From Phenylobacterium sp. (GTDB lineage Bacteria; Pseudomonadota; Alphaproteobacteria; Caulobacterales; Caulobacteraceae): a stretch of DNA of 64,000 nucleotides. Location of the stretch: assembly GCF_013911965.1 (NCBI RefSeq), contig NZ_JACESE010000010.1, positions 62,001 through 126,000 of the forward strand, in the 5' to 3' direction. Below are positions 52,385 through 60,900 of this stretch, one piece after another. The position numbers and the translations under genes were made by a program. The notes under the pieces were generated by a model. That model searched no databases, was not told the origin of the DNA, and saw only the letters and a list, made by a program, of their open reading frames with translations. Position 1 is the stretch's first letter; each line of letters opens with the position of its first letter.

Positions 52385-53203
52385 ATGAAGCGGGCCGGAT
52401 TCTGTGGTCCGCCAAAGGCATACAAGGTCGGGGTCTTGATCACCATCATCGACGAAGAGCGCGGCGAAGTCGTCGTCCGCGACGGCGACAAGGAAGTGCG
52501 CCACAGCCTCTCCACCGCCGAAGGATTCGCCGCGGCCTCCAAGGCCTGGGTCCGGGCCACCTGGGATTCGAAGTACGTCTATTCCTTCGCCTGGATGGGC
52601 CGGCCGATCATTCAGCTGCCGGAGGACATGATCCGCCTGCAGGAAGTGATCTATGCGCTGAAGCCTGACGTGCTGATCGAAACCGGCGTCGCCCACGGCG
52701 GCTCCCTGATCTTCTACGCCTCGCTGTTCGAGGCCATGGGCCACGGCCGCGTGATCGGCATCGACATCGAGATCCGGCCGCACAACCGCAGCGCCATCGA
52801 AGCCCACCCGATGAAGAAGCGGATCGAGCTGATCGAAGGCTCGTCCACCGCGCCCGAAGTGGTCGACCAGGTGAAGGCCCTGGTGAAGCCGGGCGAGAAG
52901 GCCCTGGTGGTGCTGGATTCCAACCACACCAAGGGCCACGTGCTCGACGAGCTGCGCGCCTATGCCGACCTGGTGCCGGTGGGCTCCTACATCGTGGCCA
53001 CCGACGGGATCATGGAACAGGTCGCCGGCGGCCCGCGCACGGCCGAGGACTGGACCTGGAACAATCCCAAGGCCGCCGCCCACGCCTTCGTCGAGGAAGA
53101 CAAGCGCTTCGTCATCGAGGAGCCGGCCTTCCCGTTCAACGAGGGCGCGGTGACCGAGCGGGTCACCTACTGGCCCGACGCCTTCGTCAAGCGGATCGCC
53201 TGA
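52385..53203 (+). CDS. CmcI / rhamnosyl O-methyltransferase family protein
   Basis: A 272-residue (or 255-residue) class I methyltransferase of the cephalosporin hydroxylase CmcI group, which includes sugar O-methyltransferases. Motifs are LIETGVAHGGSLIFYASLFEAMG for SAM binding, VIGIDIEIRPHNR, and LVVLDSNHTKGHVLDEL with metal-site residues. The start is uncertain: ATG 52385 behind GAGGGGG, or a TTG at 52436 that begins ITIIDEERGEVV like its relatives. It is the first gene of the operon ending at 58148, so it likely O-methylates the sugar or glycan made by that operon. Confidence 0.85.
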   Translation: MKRAGFCGPPKAYKVGVLITIIDEERGEVVVRDGDKEVRHSLSTAEGFAAASKAWVRATWDSKYVYSFAWMGRPIIQLPEDMIRLQEVIYALKPDVLIETGVAHGGSLIFYASLFEAMGHGRVIGIDIEIRPHNRSAIEAHPMKKRIELIEGSSTAPEVVDQVKALVKPGEKALVVLDSNHTKGHVLDELRAYADLVPVGSYIVATDGIMEQVAGGPRTAEDWTWNNPKAAAHAFVEEDKRFVIEEPAFPFNEGAVTERVTYWPDAFVKRIA

Positions 53204-53226
53204 CGGATCGGGGAAGGGGCGCGACC

Positions 53227-54000
53227 ATGAAAGCCGTCATCCTGGCCGGGGGGCTCGGGACCCGCATTTCCGAGGAAAGCCACCTGCGGCCCAAGCCGAT
53301 GATCGAGATCGGCGGCCGGCCGATTCTGTGGCACATCATGAAGCTCTTCTCGCACCACGGCTTCAACGAGTTCATCGTCTGCCTGGGCTACAAGGGCTAT
53401 GTGGTGAAGGAATACTTCGCCAACTACGTGCTCCATAACGCCGACTTCACCGTCGACCTCGCCAACCGGGCCATCGACTACCACGCCACCAACCACGAGC
53501 CGTGGAAGGTGACCCTGGTGGACACCGGCCCCGACACCATGACCGGCGGCCGGCTGAAGCGGGTGCGGCAGTTCCTCGATCCCGGCGAACCCTTCTTCTT
53601 CACCTATGGCGACGGCGTCGCCGACGTGGACCTGAAGAAGCTGGCGCAGTTCCACAGGGCCCACGGCAAGGATGCGACCGTCACCGCCGTCGCTCCGCCC
53701 GGCCGCTACGGCGCCCTGGAAATGACCGGCGACCGGGTCGACCGCTTCGTGGAGAAGCCGCCCGGCGACAACGGCCTGATCAACGGCGGCTTCTTCGTGC
53801 TCAACCCCGCCGTGGTCGATCGGGTGGAGGATGATTCCACCGTCTGGGAGCTGGGCCCGCTCGAAGGCCTGGCCGCCGACGGCGAGCTGATCGCCTATCG
53901 TCACGACGGCTTCTGGGCCGCCATGGACACCCTGCGCGACAAGAACCAGCTCGAGGCGCTCTGGGCTTCGGGCAAGGCGCCCTGGCGCCTCTGGGCATGA
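53227..54000 (+). CDS. rfbF: Glucose-1-phosphate cytidylyltransferase
   Basis: A 257-residue nucleotidyltransferase. It makes CDP-glucose from CTP and glucose-1-phosphate. The signature AVILAGGLGTRISEESHLRPKPM at the N-terminus is that of RfbF/DdhA enzymes, and FFFTYGDGVADVD and NGGFFVLNP are further family motifs. The length is standard. GGGGAAGGGG lies upstream of the ATG. The stop overlaps the next start (ATGA). It commits glucose to the CDP-sugar route. Confidence 0.95.
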   Translation: MKAVILAGGLGTRISEESHLRPKPMIEIGGRPILWHIMKLFSHHGFNEFIVCLGYKGYVVKEYFANYVLHNADFTVDLANRAIDYHATNHEPWKVTLVDTGPDTMTGGRLKRVRQFLDPGEPFFFTYGDGVADVDLKKLAQFHRAHGKDATVTAVAPPGRYGALEMTGDRVDRFVEKPPGDNGLINGGFFVLNPAVVDRVEDDSTVWELGPLEGLAADGELIAYRHDGFWAAMDTLRDKNQLEALWASGKAPWRLWA

Positions 54001-55055
54001 GCCGGCCCGATCCGGCCTTCTGGGCGGGCAAGCGCGTCCTTCTCACCGGCCATACGGGGTTCAAGGGCTCGTGGGCCGGCCTCTGGCTCGCCCGCATGGG
54101 CGCAGAGGTGACGGGCCTGGCGCTGGCCCCCGATCAGACGCCGGCGCTCGCCGACCTGTTGGGCTATGAGCACCTGACGGCCTCGCACACGGTCGACCTG
54201 CGCGATCGCCGGGCGGTGACGGACGCAGTCGGCGCGCGGCCTTTCGACCTTGTCCTGCACATGGCCGCCCAGCCGATCGTCCGCGCGGCGATCGAGGATC
54301 CCGTGGGGTCGCTCGCCACCAACATCATGGGGACGGCCCACCTGCTGGAGGCGCTGCGCGACGAAGACGCGCTCAAGGCGGTTCTGGTCATCACCTCGGA
54401 CAAGGTCTACGCCAACAACGACGCCGGCCGCGCCTTCCAGGAGGGCGACGCCCTGGGCGGCAAGGATCCCTATTCCGCCTCCAAGGCCTGCGCCGAGATC
54501 GTGACGGCGAGCTACGCGAAGTCCTATTTCGACAGGGCCGGCGTGCCGGTCGCCACCGCCCGCGGCGGCAACGTCATCGGCGGCGGCGACTTCTCCCGCG
54601 ACCGGCTGGTGGCCGACATCGTCCGCGCCGCCCGCGCCGGAGAGGCCGTGGTCCTGCGCCACCCGGAGGCCACGCGGCCCTGGCAGCACGTGCTCGACTG
54701 CGTGGCCGGCTATCTGGTCTACGCCCAGGCGCTGGCGACGCGGAAGGATACGCCCCGCGCCCTCAACTTCGGTCCCAGGCCCGGCGCGGCCGAGATCACC
54801 GTCGGCGAGCTCGCCACCCAGGCCACGCAGGCCCTGTCGGCCAAGCCGTGGCGGCACGAGCCCGACCTCGCCTCCATCGAGGCGAAGATGCTGGCCGTGG
54901 ACGCCGGTCTCGCCCGGCGCACGCTCGGCTTCGAGAGCCGCCTCGACGGTCCCGCGGCCGTGGCCTGGACCATGGAATGGTACCGCCGGCAGGGGGAGGG
55001 CGAGGCCGCCCGCGACCTCTGTCTGGCCCAGATCGACGCCTACGAAAGCCTCTGA
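53997..55055 (+). CDS. rfbG: CDP-glucose 4,6-dehydratase
   Basis: A 352-residue extended SDR enzyme. It turns CDP-glucose into CDP-4-keto-6-deoxyglucose. It has the NAD site VLLTGHTGFKGSWAGLWL, the TSDKVYAN motif and the catalytic YSASKACAE, as in RfbG/DdhB. ATGA overlap upstream, and a one-base TGATG overlap with the methyltransferase downstream, make translational coupling likely. No rfbH-type 3-dehydratase is in the window, so a 3,6-dideoxy sugar is not the expected product. Confidence 0.95.
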   Translation: MSRPDPAFWAGKRVLLTGHTGFKGSWAGLWLARMGAEVTGLALAPDQTPALADLLGYEHLTASHTVDLRDRRAVTDAVGARPFDLVLHMAAQPIVRAAIEDPVGSLATNIMGTAHLLEALRDEDALKAVLVITSDKVYANNDAGRAFQEGDALGGKDPYSASKACAEIVTASYAKSYFDRAGVPVATARGGNVIGGGDFSRDRLVADIVRAARAGEAVVLRHPEATRPWQHVLDCVAGYLVYAQALATRKDTPRALNFGPRPGAAEITVGELATQATQALSAKPWRHEPDLASIEAKMLAVDAGLARRTLGFESRLDGPAAVAWTMEWYRRQGEGEAARDLCLAQIDAYESL

Positions 55056-56293
55056 TGACGACGCCCGTCTGCCGCTTCTGCCGCACGCCGCTGACCCACA
55101 CCCTGGTGGACCTGGGCGCCCAGCCGCTCGCCAACAGCAACCTGACCGCAGCCGAGCTCGCGGCCGGGAACGAGCGGACCTATCCGCTGCACGCGCGGGT
55201 CTGTTCTGAGTGCTTCCTCGTCCAGGTGGACGATCCCGTGGCGGCCGACGAGATCTTCGACTCCGGCTACGCCTACTTCTCCTCCTATTCGGCGAGCTGG
55301 GTGGAGCATGCCCGCCGCTACGCAGAGGCCATGATCGCGCGCTTCGGTCTCGGGGCGGACTCGCTCGTGGTCGAGGTGGCGTCCAACGACGGCTACCTGC
55401 TGCAGCACTTCAAGGCCGCCGGCGTGCCGGTGCTGGGGATCGAGCCCACGGCCAACACCGCCCAGGCGGCCATCGACAAGGGCGTGCCCACCGAGGTCAT
55501 GTTCTTCAACGGCGAGACCGGCCGCGAACTGGCCGCCCGCGGAGTGAAGGCCGACCTGATGGCCGCCAACAACGTGCTCGCCCACGTCCCGGACATCGGC
55601 GGCTTCGTCGCCGGCTTCCGCGAGGTGCTGAAGCCCGAAGGCGTGCTCACCTTCGAGTTTCCGCATTTCCTCAACATGCTCGAGCTGGTGCAGTTCGACA
55701 CCATCTATCACGAGCACTTCTCCTACCTGTCCCTGCTGGCCGTGGCCCAGGTGCTGCGCGCCAACGGCCTGCGGGCCTTCGACGTGGAGCTGCTGCCCAC
55801 GCACGGCGGCTCCTTGCGCCTCTTCTGCGCCCACGAGGGCTCGAGCCATCAGGAGACGGACGCCCTGAAGACCCTTCGCGCGCGGGAAGCCGCCGCGGGC
55901 CTGCACAAGCTGGAAACCTACGAAGGCTACGCCGCCCGCGTCGATGCGGTGCGCGACTCTTTCCTGGCCTTCCTGAAGGCGGCCAAGGCGGACGGGAAGT
56001 CGGTGGCGGCCTATGGCGCGGCGGCCAAGGGCAACACCTTCCTCAACTATGCCGGCGTGACCGACAAGGACATCGTCGCGGCCTTCGACGCCAATCCGCA
56101 CAAGCAGGGCCGGTTTCTGCCCGGCAGCCATGTGCCGATCCTCTCGCCCGAAAGGGTGGCCGAGGTGAAGCCCGACTATGTGCTGATCCTGCCCTGGAAC
56201 CTGAAGGACGAGATCATGGCGCAGCTCGCCTATATCCGCGCCTGGGGCGGCCGGTTCGTGATCGCCTCGCCCAAGACCGAGATCCTCGACTGA
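55055..56293 (+). CDS. NDP-hexose C-methyltransferase family protein
   Basis: A 412-residue SAM-dependent enzyme. The N-terminal zinc-binding domain has CRFCRTPL and CSECFLVQ; the central SAM domain has VVEVASNDGYLLQHF and MAANNVLAHVPD; the C-terminal domain has AAYGAAAKGNTFLNYAG. This three-part structure is that of TylC3/EvaC-type enzymes, which add a methyl to C-3 of a keto-sugar nucleotide. It starts by a one-base overlap with rfbG and ends the same way with the epimerase, so its substrate is probably derived from CDP-4-keto-6-deoxyglucose. Confidence 0.9.
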   Translation: MTTPVCRFCRTPLTHTLVDLGAQPLANSNLTAAELAAGNERTYPLHARVCSECFLVQVDDPVAADEIFDSGYAYFSSYSASWVEHARRYAEAMIARFGLGADSLVVEVASNDGYLLQHFKAAGVPVLGIEPTANTAQAAIDKGVPTEVMFFNGETGRELAARGVKADLMAANNVLAHVPDIGGFVAGFREVLKPEGVLTFEFPHFLNMLELVQFDTIYHEHFSYLSLLAVAQVLRANGLRAFDVELLPTHGGSLRLFCAHEGSSHQETDALKTLRAREAAAGLHKLETYEGYAARVDAVRDSFLAFLKAAKADGKSVAAYGAAAKGNTFLNYAGVTDKDIVAAFDANPHKQGRFLPGSHVPILSPERVAEVKPDYVLILPWNLKDEIMAQLAYIRAWGGRFVIASPKTEILD

Positions 56294-56826
56294 TGCGGTT
56301 TTCGCCGACGGAGGTGGCCGGCGTCATGCGGGTGGAGATCGAGCCCGTGCAGGACGCGCGCGGCGCCTTCGCCCGGCTGCACTGCCCCGAGGAGTTCGCC
56401 GCCGCCGGCATACCCTTCGCCCCGGCCCAGACCAGCCTGTCGCGCAACACGGCCGCCTTCACCCTGCGCGGCATGCACTACCAGCCCGCGCCGCATGGCG
56501 AGACGAAGCTGGTTCGCGCCGTGCGCGGCCGCGTCTTCGACGTGGCGCTCGATCTGCGCCCGGACAGCCCGACCTATCTGAAATGGACCGGCGCAGTCCT
56601 GGACGCGGACGAGGGCCAGGCGCTGTTCATCCCCGAAGGGGTCGCTCACGGCTTCCTGACGCTCCTGCCCGACACCGACGTGCTCTACCAGATCGCGCCC
56701 ATGTTCGAGCCGGGCCACGGCGCGGGCGTGCGCTGGAACGATCCGGCCTTCGCCATCCGCTGGCCGGCGCCGCCGGAGGTGATCTCCGAGCGTGACGCGG
56801 CCTATCCCGACTTCCGTGGCGCCTGA
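56293..56826 (+). CDS. dTDP-4-dehydrorhamnose 3,5-epimerase family protein
   Basis: A 177-residue cupin-fold RmlC/RfbC-type protein. It has DARGAFARLHCPEEF, TLRGMHYQ (active-site His), KLVRAVRGRVFDVALDLR and FIPEGVAHGFLTL. It is expected to epimerise C-3 and/or C-5 of a 4-keto-6-deoxyhexose nucleotide. Context suggests a CDP- rather than dTDP-linked substrate. The start overlaps the methyltransferase stop (TGATG). Confidence 0.9.
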   Translation: MRFSPTEVAGVMRVEIEPVQDARGAFARLHCPEEFAAAGIPFAPAQTSLSRNTAAFTLRGMHYQPAPHGETKLVRAVRGRVFDVALDLRPDSPTYLKWTGAVLDADEGQALFIPEGVAHGFLTLLPDTDVLYQIAPMFEPGHGAGVRWNDPAFAIRWPAPPEVISERDAAYPDFRGA

Positions 56827-56838
56827 GGCAAGTCCGAC

Positions 56839-57333
56839 ATGCTGAAGATCGATCCCACCGCCACCGTCTCGCCGCTCGCCGACATCGAACGCTCGGTGCG
56901 CGGCACCCTGATCGAGATCGGCGCGCGGACGCTTATCGACTCCTTCGTCAAGATCAAGCCGGCCGGCGGCGCGGGCGAGGTGGTGATCGGCGCCGACTGC
57001 GCGATCAATTCCGGGACGGTGATCTACACCGGCAACGGGGTGCGGATCGGCGATGCGGTCCTGATCGCGGCCAACTGCACGCTTGCGCCGACCAATCACC
57101 AGATATCCGACCGCAACACCCGGATCCGCGACCAGGGCTTCATGGAGAGCCGCGGCGGCATCGTCATCGAGGACGATGTCTGGCTCGGCGCCGGCGTGGT
57201 CGTCCTCGACGGCGCCGTCATCGGCCAGGGCTGCGTGGTCGCCGCCGGCTCGGTGGTGCGCGGCCGACTGGAGCCCTACGGCGTCTATGCGGGCGCGCCC
57301 GTGCGCCGCATCGGTGAGCGCGGGTCGGCATGA
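56839..57333 (+). CDS. Left-handed beta-helix acyltransferase
   Basis: A 164-residue protein of hexapeptide repeats (VVIGADCAINSGTVIYTG, VVVLDGAVIGQGCVVAAGSVVRG) with the His of the LAPTNHQIS loop as likely catalytic base, as in O-acetyltransferases of the NodL/CatB/WbbJ group. It probably acetylates a sugar hydroxyl, or an amino group. The ATG is 12 bases after the epimerase stop. The stop overlaps the next gene's start (ATGA). Confidence 0.88.
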   Translation: MLKIDPTATVSPLADIERSVRGTLIEIGARTLIDSFVKIKPAGGAGEVVIGADCAINSGTVIYTGNGVRIGDAVLIAANCTLAPTNHQISDRNTRIRDQGFMESRGGIVIEDDVWLGAGVVVLDGAVIGQGCVVAAGSVVRGRLEPYGVYAGAPVRRIGERGSA

Positions 57334-58148
57334 GCCGCTTCACCGTCATCGGCGCCCGCGGCTTCATCGGCGGGCGTCTGTCCGCCGCCCTGCGGGCGCG
57401 CGGCGACAGCGTCTACGCCCCCGCCCGCGACGACGCCGAGCTGTTCGATCAGGACCTGGGGACCGTCTTCTATTGCGCCGGCCTGACCGGCGACTTTCAC
57501 GTCCGGCCCTTCGACACGGTCGAGGCCCATGTCGGCTTCCTGGCCCAGGTGCTCAAGCGTGGACGGTTCGAGCGGCTGATCTATCTGTCGTCCACCCGGG
57601 TCTATGACAGCCTGGGCGAGGCCGGCGGCGACGAGGCCGACCGGCTGGTCTTCGATCCCGCCGCGGCCCGCAACGTCTACGATCTCTCCAAGGCGCTCGG
57701 CGAGAACCTGACCCTGGCCCGGTCGGACAGCCGGGGCGTCGTGGCGCGTCTCTCCAACGTCTTCGACTGGACGCCGGACGCGGGCGGCTTTCTCTCCGAC
57801 CTGCTGGCGCGGGCGAGGCGGGAAAGGTCGATCGACCTGCCGGCCTCCGCGCCGGCCGCGGTTCGCGACTATATCCAGGCCGACGATGTCGTCGCGGGCC
57901 TGATCGCCATGGCCGACGGCCGCGCCGAGGGGATCGTGAACCTCGCCAGCGGCCGGAATCTGTCCAACCGCGAACTGGCCGCCGTCTTCGCGCAGGCGGG
58001 CTGGAGCCTCACCCTGGGCGAGGACAGGCCGGTCCCCCCGGCGCCCCGTTGTGCGACGGCCCGGATGCGCAGCCTGGGCGTGGCGCCGCGCGACCCCGCC
58101 GCCGTGATCGCCCAGGCCCTGGCCGATCCTCAGTTCTTCCAGGGCTAG
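57330..58148 (+). CDS. NAD-dependent epimerase/dehydratase family protein (probable NDP-sugar reductase)
   Basis: A 272-residue extended SDR enzyme. It has FTVIGARGFIGGRLSAAL for NAD(P) binding, STRVYDSLGE, and the catalytic YDLSKALGEN. The short length and position suggest reduction of the 4-keto group in the last step of the CDP-sugar route, but epimerase activity cannot be ruled out. The ATG overlaps the acyltransferase stop; the stop shares CTAG with the convergent TPR/GT41 gene. It ends the operon. Confidence 0.85.
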   Translation: MSRFTVIGARGFIGGRLSAALRARGDSVYAPARDDAELFDQDLGTVFYCAGLTGDFHVRPFDTVEAHVGFLAQVLKRGRFERLIYLSSTRVYDSLGEAGGDEADRLVFDPAAARNVYDLSKALGENLTLARSDSRGVVARLSNVFDWTPDAGGFLSDLLARARRERSIDLPASAPAAVRDYIQADDVVAGLIAMADGRAEGIVNLASGRNLSNRELAAVFAQAGWSLTLGEDRPVPPAPRCATARMRSLGVAPRDPAAVIAQALADPQFFQG

Positions 58149-60457
58149 GCGGCCGTCTCCGGCTCGACCGCTTGGGCCCGCCGCGCGGTCACGGCGGCGT
58201 CGATCATCCGGTAGAAATCCTCGGCGAAGGCCTTGGTCTGGCCCAGGCGGCTCGCCTTGAGGCGCGGCCGCAACTCCCGGCGCAGCATCCGCAGCCGGTC
58301 CACGTCGGTGGCGAGCTTCACGGCCGTCTCGAGATAGGCGTCGAGATCGCCGACGCAAAGGTCCGGCAGACCGGCATTGGACAGGATCGAGTAGCTCAGC
58401 CGCTCGAAGAGGGCCGGCCCGACCAGGCTGACCACCGGAACCCCCATCCACAGCGACTCGCAGGTCGTCGTGCCGCCGGTCTGGGGGAAGGTGTCCAGCG
58501 AGATGTCCATCTCATTGTAGAAGGGCATGTGGGCCCCGCGGATGGCTTCAAAGCGCAGCCGCTCGCGGGCGACGCCCTCGGCCGCGAAGATCTCGGCGAT
58601 GTGGTCGCGGAAGGTCGCCGTCCCGCCCTCCGGCCGCACGAACATGAACTGCGAATCCGGCACGGCCGCCGTCACCCGCGCCCAGTGACGCAGCATCTCG
58701 CGGCTGTACTTGTAGGGATTGTTGGCCGTGCCGAAGGTCACGTGGCCCTTGGCCACCTGCGGCGGCTCGAGGTTCATCGGCCGTTCTGGGAAGGCGAGCT
58801 CGCCCATGGCGATCCAGCTGGCGGGCATGAGCAGCGGATCCTCGATCAGCAGCTCGGGCCGCGACGGGGCCAGATAGGGATCGACGATCAGATAGTCGAT
58901 GTTCGACAGGCCCGAGGAGTGGGGATAGCCGAGCCAGCTCGCCTGGAGCGGCGCGGGCTTCCAGGCCATGACGTTGAGCTTGTTCATGTGCGTCGAGCCG
59001 CCGAGCTCGATCAGCAGGTCGAGCTGGTCGTCGCAGATCATCTGGGCCGCGTCGAAGTCGCTGAGGTCCTGTTTCCAGCGGAAGACGTCGACGAAGTCGG
59101 TGATGCGCTTCTGCAGGACGTCCTCGGTTCCCTGGTAGTAGGAGTAGCAGTAGATCTCGAAACGCTCCCGCGGGTAGTGCTCGAAGAGCGGCAGGGCGAA
59201 ATAGGCCACGGGGTGGTTGCGAAGGTCCGAGGACATGAAGCCCACCCGGATCTTGCCGTTGTCCGGCCGGGGCTCGGCCGGCCGCTTCAGGGGATAGCGG
59301 GCGGTGCGTTCCTGCACGCCATCGCCCCAGGTGCGGTGCTGGCTGACCAGTTCGTCCCGGTCCTCGGCCGTGCGCACGCGCGAGAGCTGGCTGAGCAGGG
59401 CGGTGTGGCGGCCTTGCGAAGCCCACAGGCGGCCGGTCTCGGTGAAGTCGCAGACCTCGTCGAGGCCGTCGAAATCGCAGACGCGCGACAGGACCTCGGA
59501 GGCGACCTTCAGGTGCGCGCCGTTGCTTAGAGCCGCCATCTGGCGCACGGCCTTCAGCTCGGCATAGGCGTCGTCCAGATGCTGCGCCTCGTCGCCATAG
59601 CGCGAGCGCGCCAGGCTCTCGATCAGGGCCATGCGGTACTCGACGTCGTCGGGCTTGAGCTCGACGGCCCGGCGCAGGTGGCGGTTCGCCCGCTCGCGGT
59701 CCCAGTCGCTGACCACCGCGCCCAGCTGATGGTGGATCCAGGCGGCCTCGGGCTGGCTTTCCAGCAGTTCGCGGAGATACTTGTCCGCCCGGCGCAGCTG
59801 GTTGCTCCGGCGGATGGCGACCGCCTTGGCCTCCATCAGGCGGGGCGAGCCGGTGAGGGCGATCGCCTCGTCGAGCGTCTCGAGGGCGTTCTCGGGGCCG
59901 CGCGCATCGGCGATCACCGCCGACAGGTCGAGCCAGGCGTCGATCATGTCGGGCTTCAGCTTGCTGGCGAGGCGGAAACGCATCTCCGCCTTCTCCAGAT
60001 CGCCGGCGCGCCAGTGGCCGCGTCCCAGGCTGCGCTGGAACTCGGCGTTGGTGGGATGGGCCTTGACCAGCCGTGTGAAGATCGCGACCGCGCCGGGGCC
60101 GTCGCGCAGATCGTTGAGCACGTTGCCCTTGTTCTGCAGGAGGGCCTCGTTCTTCGGCTGGACGGCCAGCCCCGCATCCAGCGCCTCGCGCGCCTCCTCC
60201 AGACGGCCGAGCCGACGGAGGGCGACGCCGCGGAGGTTCCAGAGCTCGACATCGCGGGGATAGGCCTTCGTTCCCTGCAGGGCCCAGTGCGCGGCCTTCT
60301 CGTAGAACTGGCGGCGGAACAGCAGGGAGGAGAAGTTGCGATAGAGCGCCTGCGGCGCGTTCGGCTCGTCGTTCAGCAGGGCTTCGGAAATGCGAATGCC
60401 GTCTTCGATGCGGCCGGCCTTGAAGGCGGCGTCAGCCTCGGCGATCCGTTCTTGCAT
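58145..60457 (-). CDS. TPR-containing O-GlcNAc transferase-like protein (GT41)
   Basis: A 770-residue cytoplasmic protein. TPR-type helical repeats occupy about residues 5-280 (EDGIRISEALLNDEPNAPQALY and following units). A GT41 domain lies at about residues 400-755 with VAYFALPLFEHYPRERFEIYCYS, ASWLGYPHSSGLSNIDYLIVDP, GTANNPYKYSREML and DTFPQTGGTTTCESLWMGVPVVSL. GT41 enzymes add sugars to serine/threonine of proteins; bacterial relatives glycosylate flagellins or surface proteins. The ATG at 60457 is preferred over a longer GTG-type extension. Its acceptor is unknown; the RTX protein is a speculative option. Confidence 0.9.
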   Translation of the reverse strand: MQERIAEADAAFKAGRIEDGIRISEALLNDEPNAPQALYRNFSSLLFRRQFYEKAAHWALQGTKAYPRDVELWNLRGVALRRLGRLEEAREALDAGLAVQPKNEALLQNKGNVLNDLRDGPGAVAIFTRLVKAHPTNAEFQRSLGRGHWRAGDLEKAEMRFRLASKLKPDMIDAWLDLSAVIADARGPENALETLDEAIALTGSPRLMEAKAVAIRRSNQLRRADKYLRELLESQPEAAWIHHQLGAVVSDWDRERANRHLRRAVELKPDDVEYRMALIESLARSRYGDEAQHLDDAYAELKAVRQMAALSNGAHLKVASEVLSRVCDFDGLDEVCDFTETGRLWASQGRHTALLSQLSRVRTAEDRDELVSQHRTWGDGVQERTARYPLKRPAEPRPDNGKIRVGFMSSDLRNHPVAYFALPLFEHYPRERFEIYCYSYYQGTEDVLQKRITDFVDVFRWKQDLSDFDAAQMICDDQLDLLIELGGSTHMNKLNVMAWKPAPLQASWLGYPHSSGLSNIDYLIVDPYLAPSRPELLIEDPLLMPASWIAMGELAFPERPMNLEPPQVAKGHVTFGTANNPYKYSREMLRHWARVTAAVPDSQFMFVRPEGGTATFRDHIAEIFAAEGVARERLRFEAIRGAHMPFYNEMDISLDTFPQTGGTTTCESLWMGVPVVSLVGPALFERLSYSILSNAGLPDLCVGDLDAYLETAVKLATDVDRLRMLRRELRPRLKASRLGQTKAFAEDFYRMIDAAVTARRAQAVEPETAA

Positions 60458-60592
60458 GCGGGGGCAGGTCCTGGAGGCGCAGGGCCGGCGGACGGCCGCG
60501 GTGCGCGCAGACTTCGGGGTACAAGGGCGCAAGGCCGCGCCCGGTTCGGCGCGATCCTACTGAGGCCGTCCGGCGGCGCCAACAGGCGTCCG

Positions 60593-60895
60593 TCAGCCGC
60601 TCGGCTCGAGGCCCTCATCGGCCGGCCCGCGTCGGGAGAAGCGCCACTTCATGGCGAGGATCAGGCCCGAGAGGGTCAGGCAGACCACATTGGTGAAGAT
60701 CACCGGCAGGCTCTCGATCATCAGACCGTAGGCCACCCAGAGCGAGAAGCCGGTGACGGTGACCACATACATGCGCAGCGAGATCGAACGGGCGTCCCGC
60801 TCCCGCCACGTCTTGACGATTTGGGGCGTGAAGCTGGCCATGGAGCAGAGGCCTGCGCTCATGCCGATGACCTCGGGCAGGGGGAGGGCGGCCAT
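60593..60895 (-). CDS. SemiSWEET sugar transporter
   Basis: A 100-residue protein with three transmembrane helices and the PQ-loop motif SFTPQIVKTWRERDARSIS, the hallmark of bacterial SemiSWEET (MtN3-like) sugar transporters that dimerise to form a channel. The third helix includes FTNVVCLTLSGLILAMK. The ATG at 60895 follows GGGAGGG. It starts five bases after the response regulator stop, so it appears co-transcribed with lovK-lovR. Confidence 0.9.
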   Translation of the reverse strand: MAALPLPEVIGMSAGLCSMASFTPQIVKTWRERDARSISLRMYVVTVTGFSLWVAYGLMIESLPVIFTNVVCLTLSGLILAMKWRFSRRGPADEGLEPSG

Positions 60896-60900
60896 GGGAC

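Noticed and set aside
58145-60457. Naming the TPR-GT41 gene as the flagellin glycosyltransferase FlmG
   Set aside because: There are no flagellin genes nearby and the GT domain motifs are of O-GlcNAc transferase type, so a flagellar assignment would be a guess.
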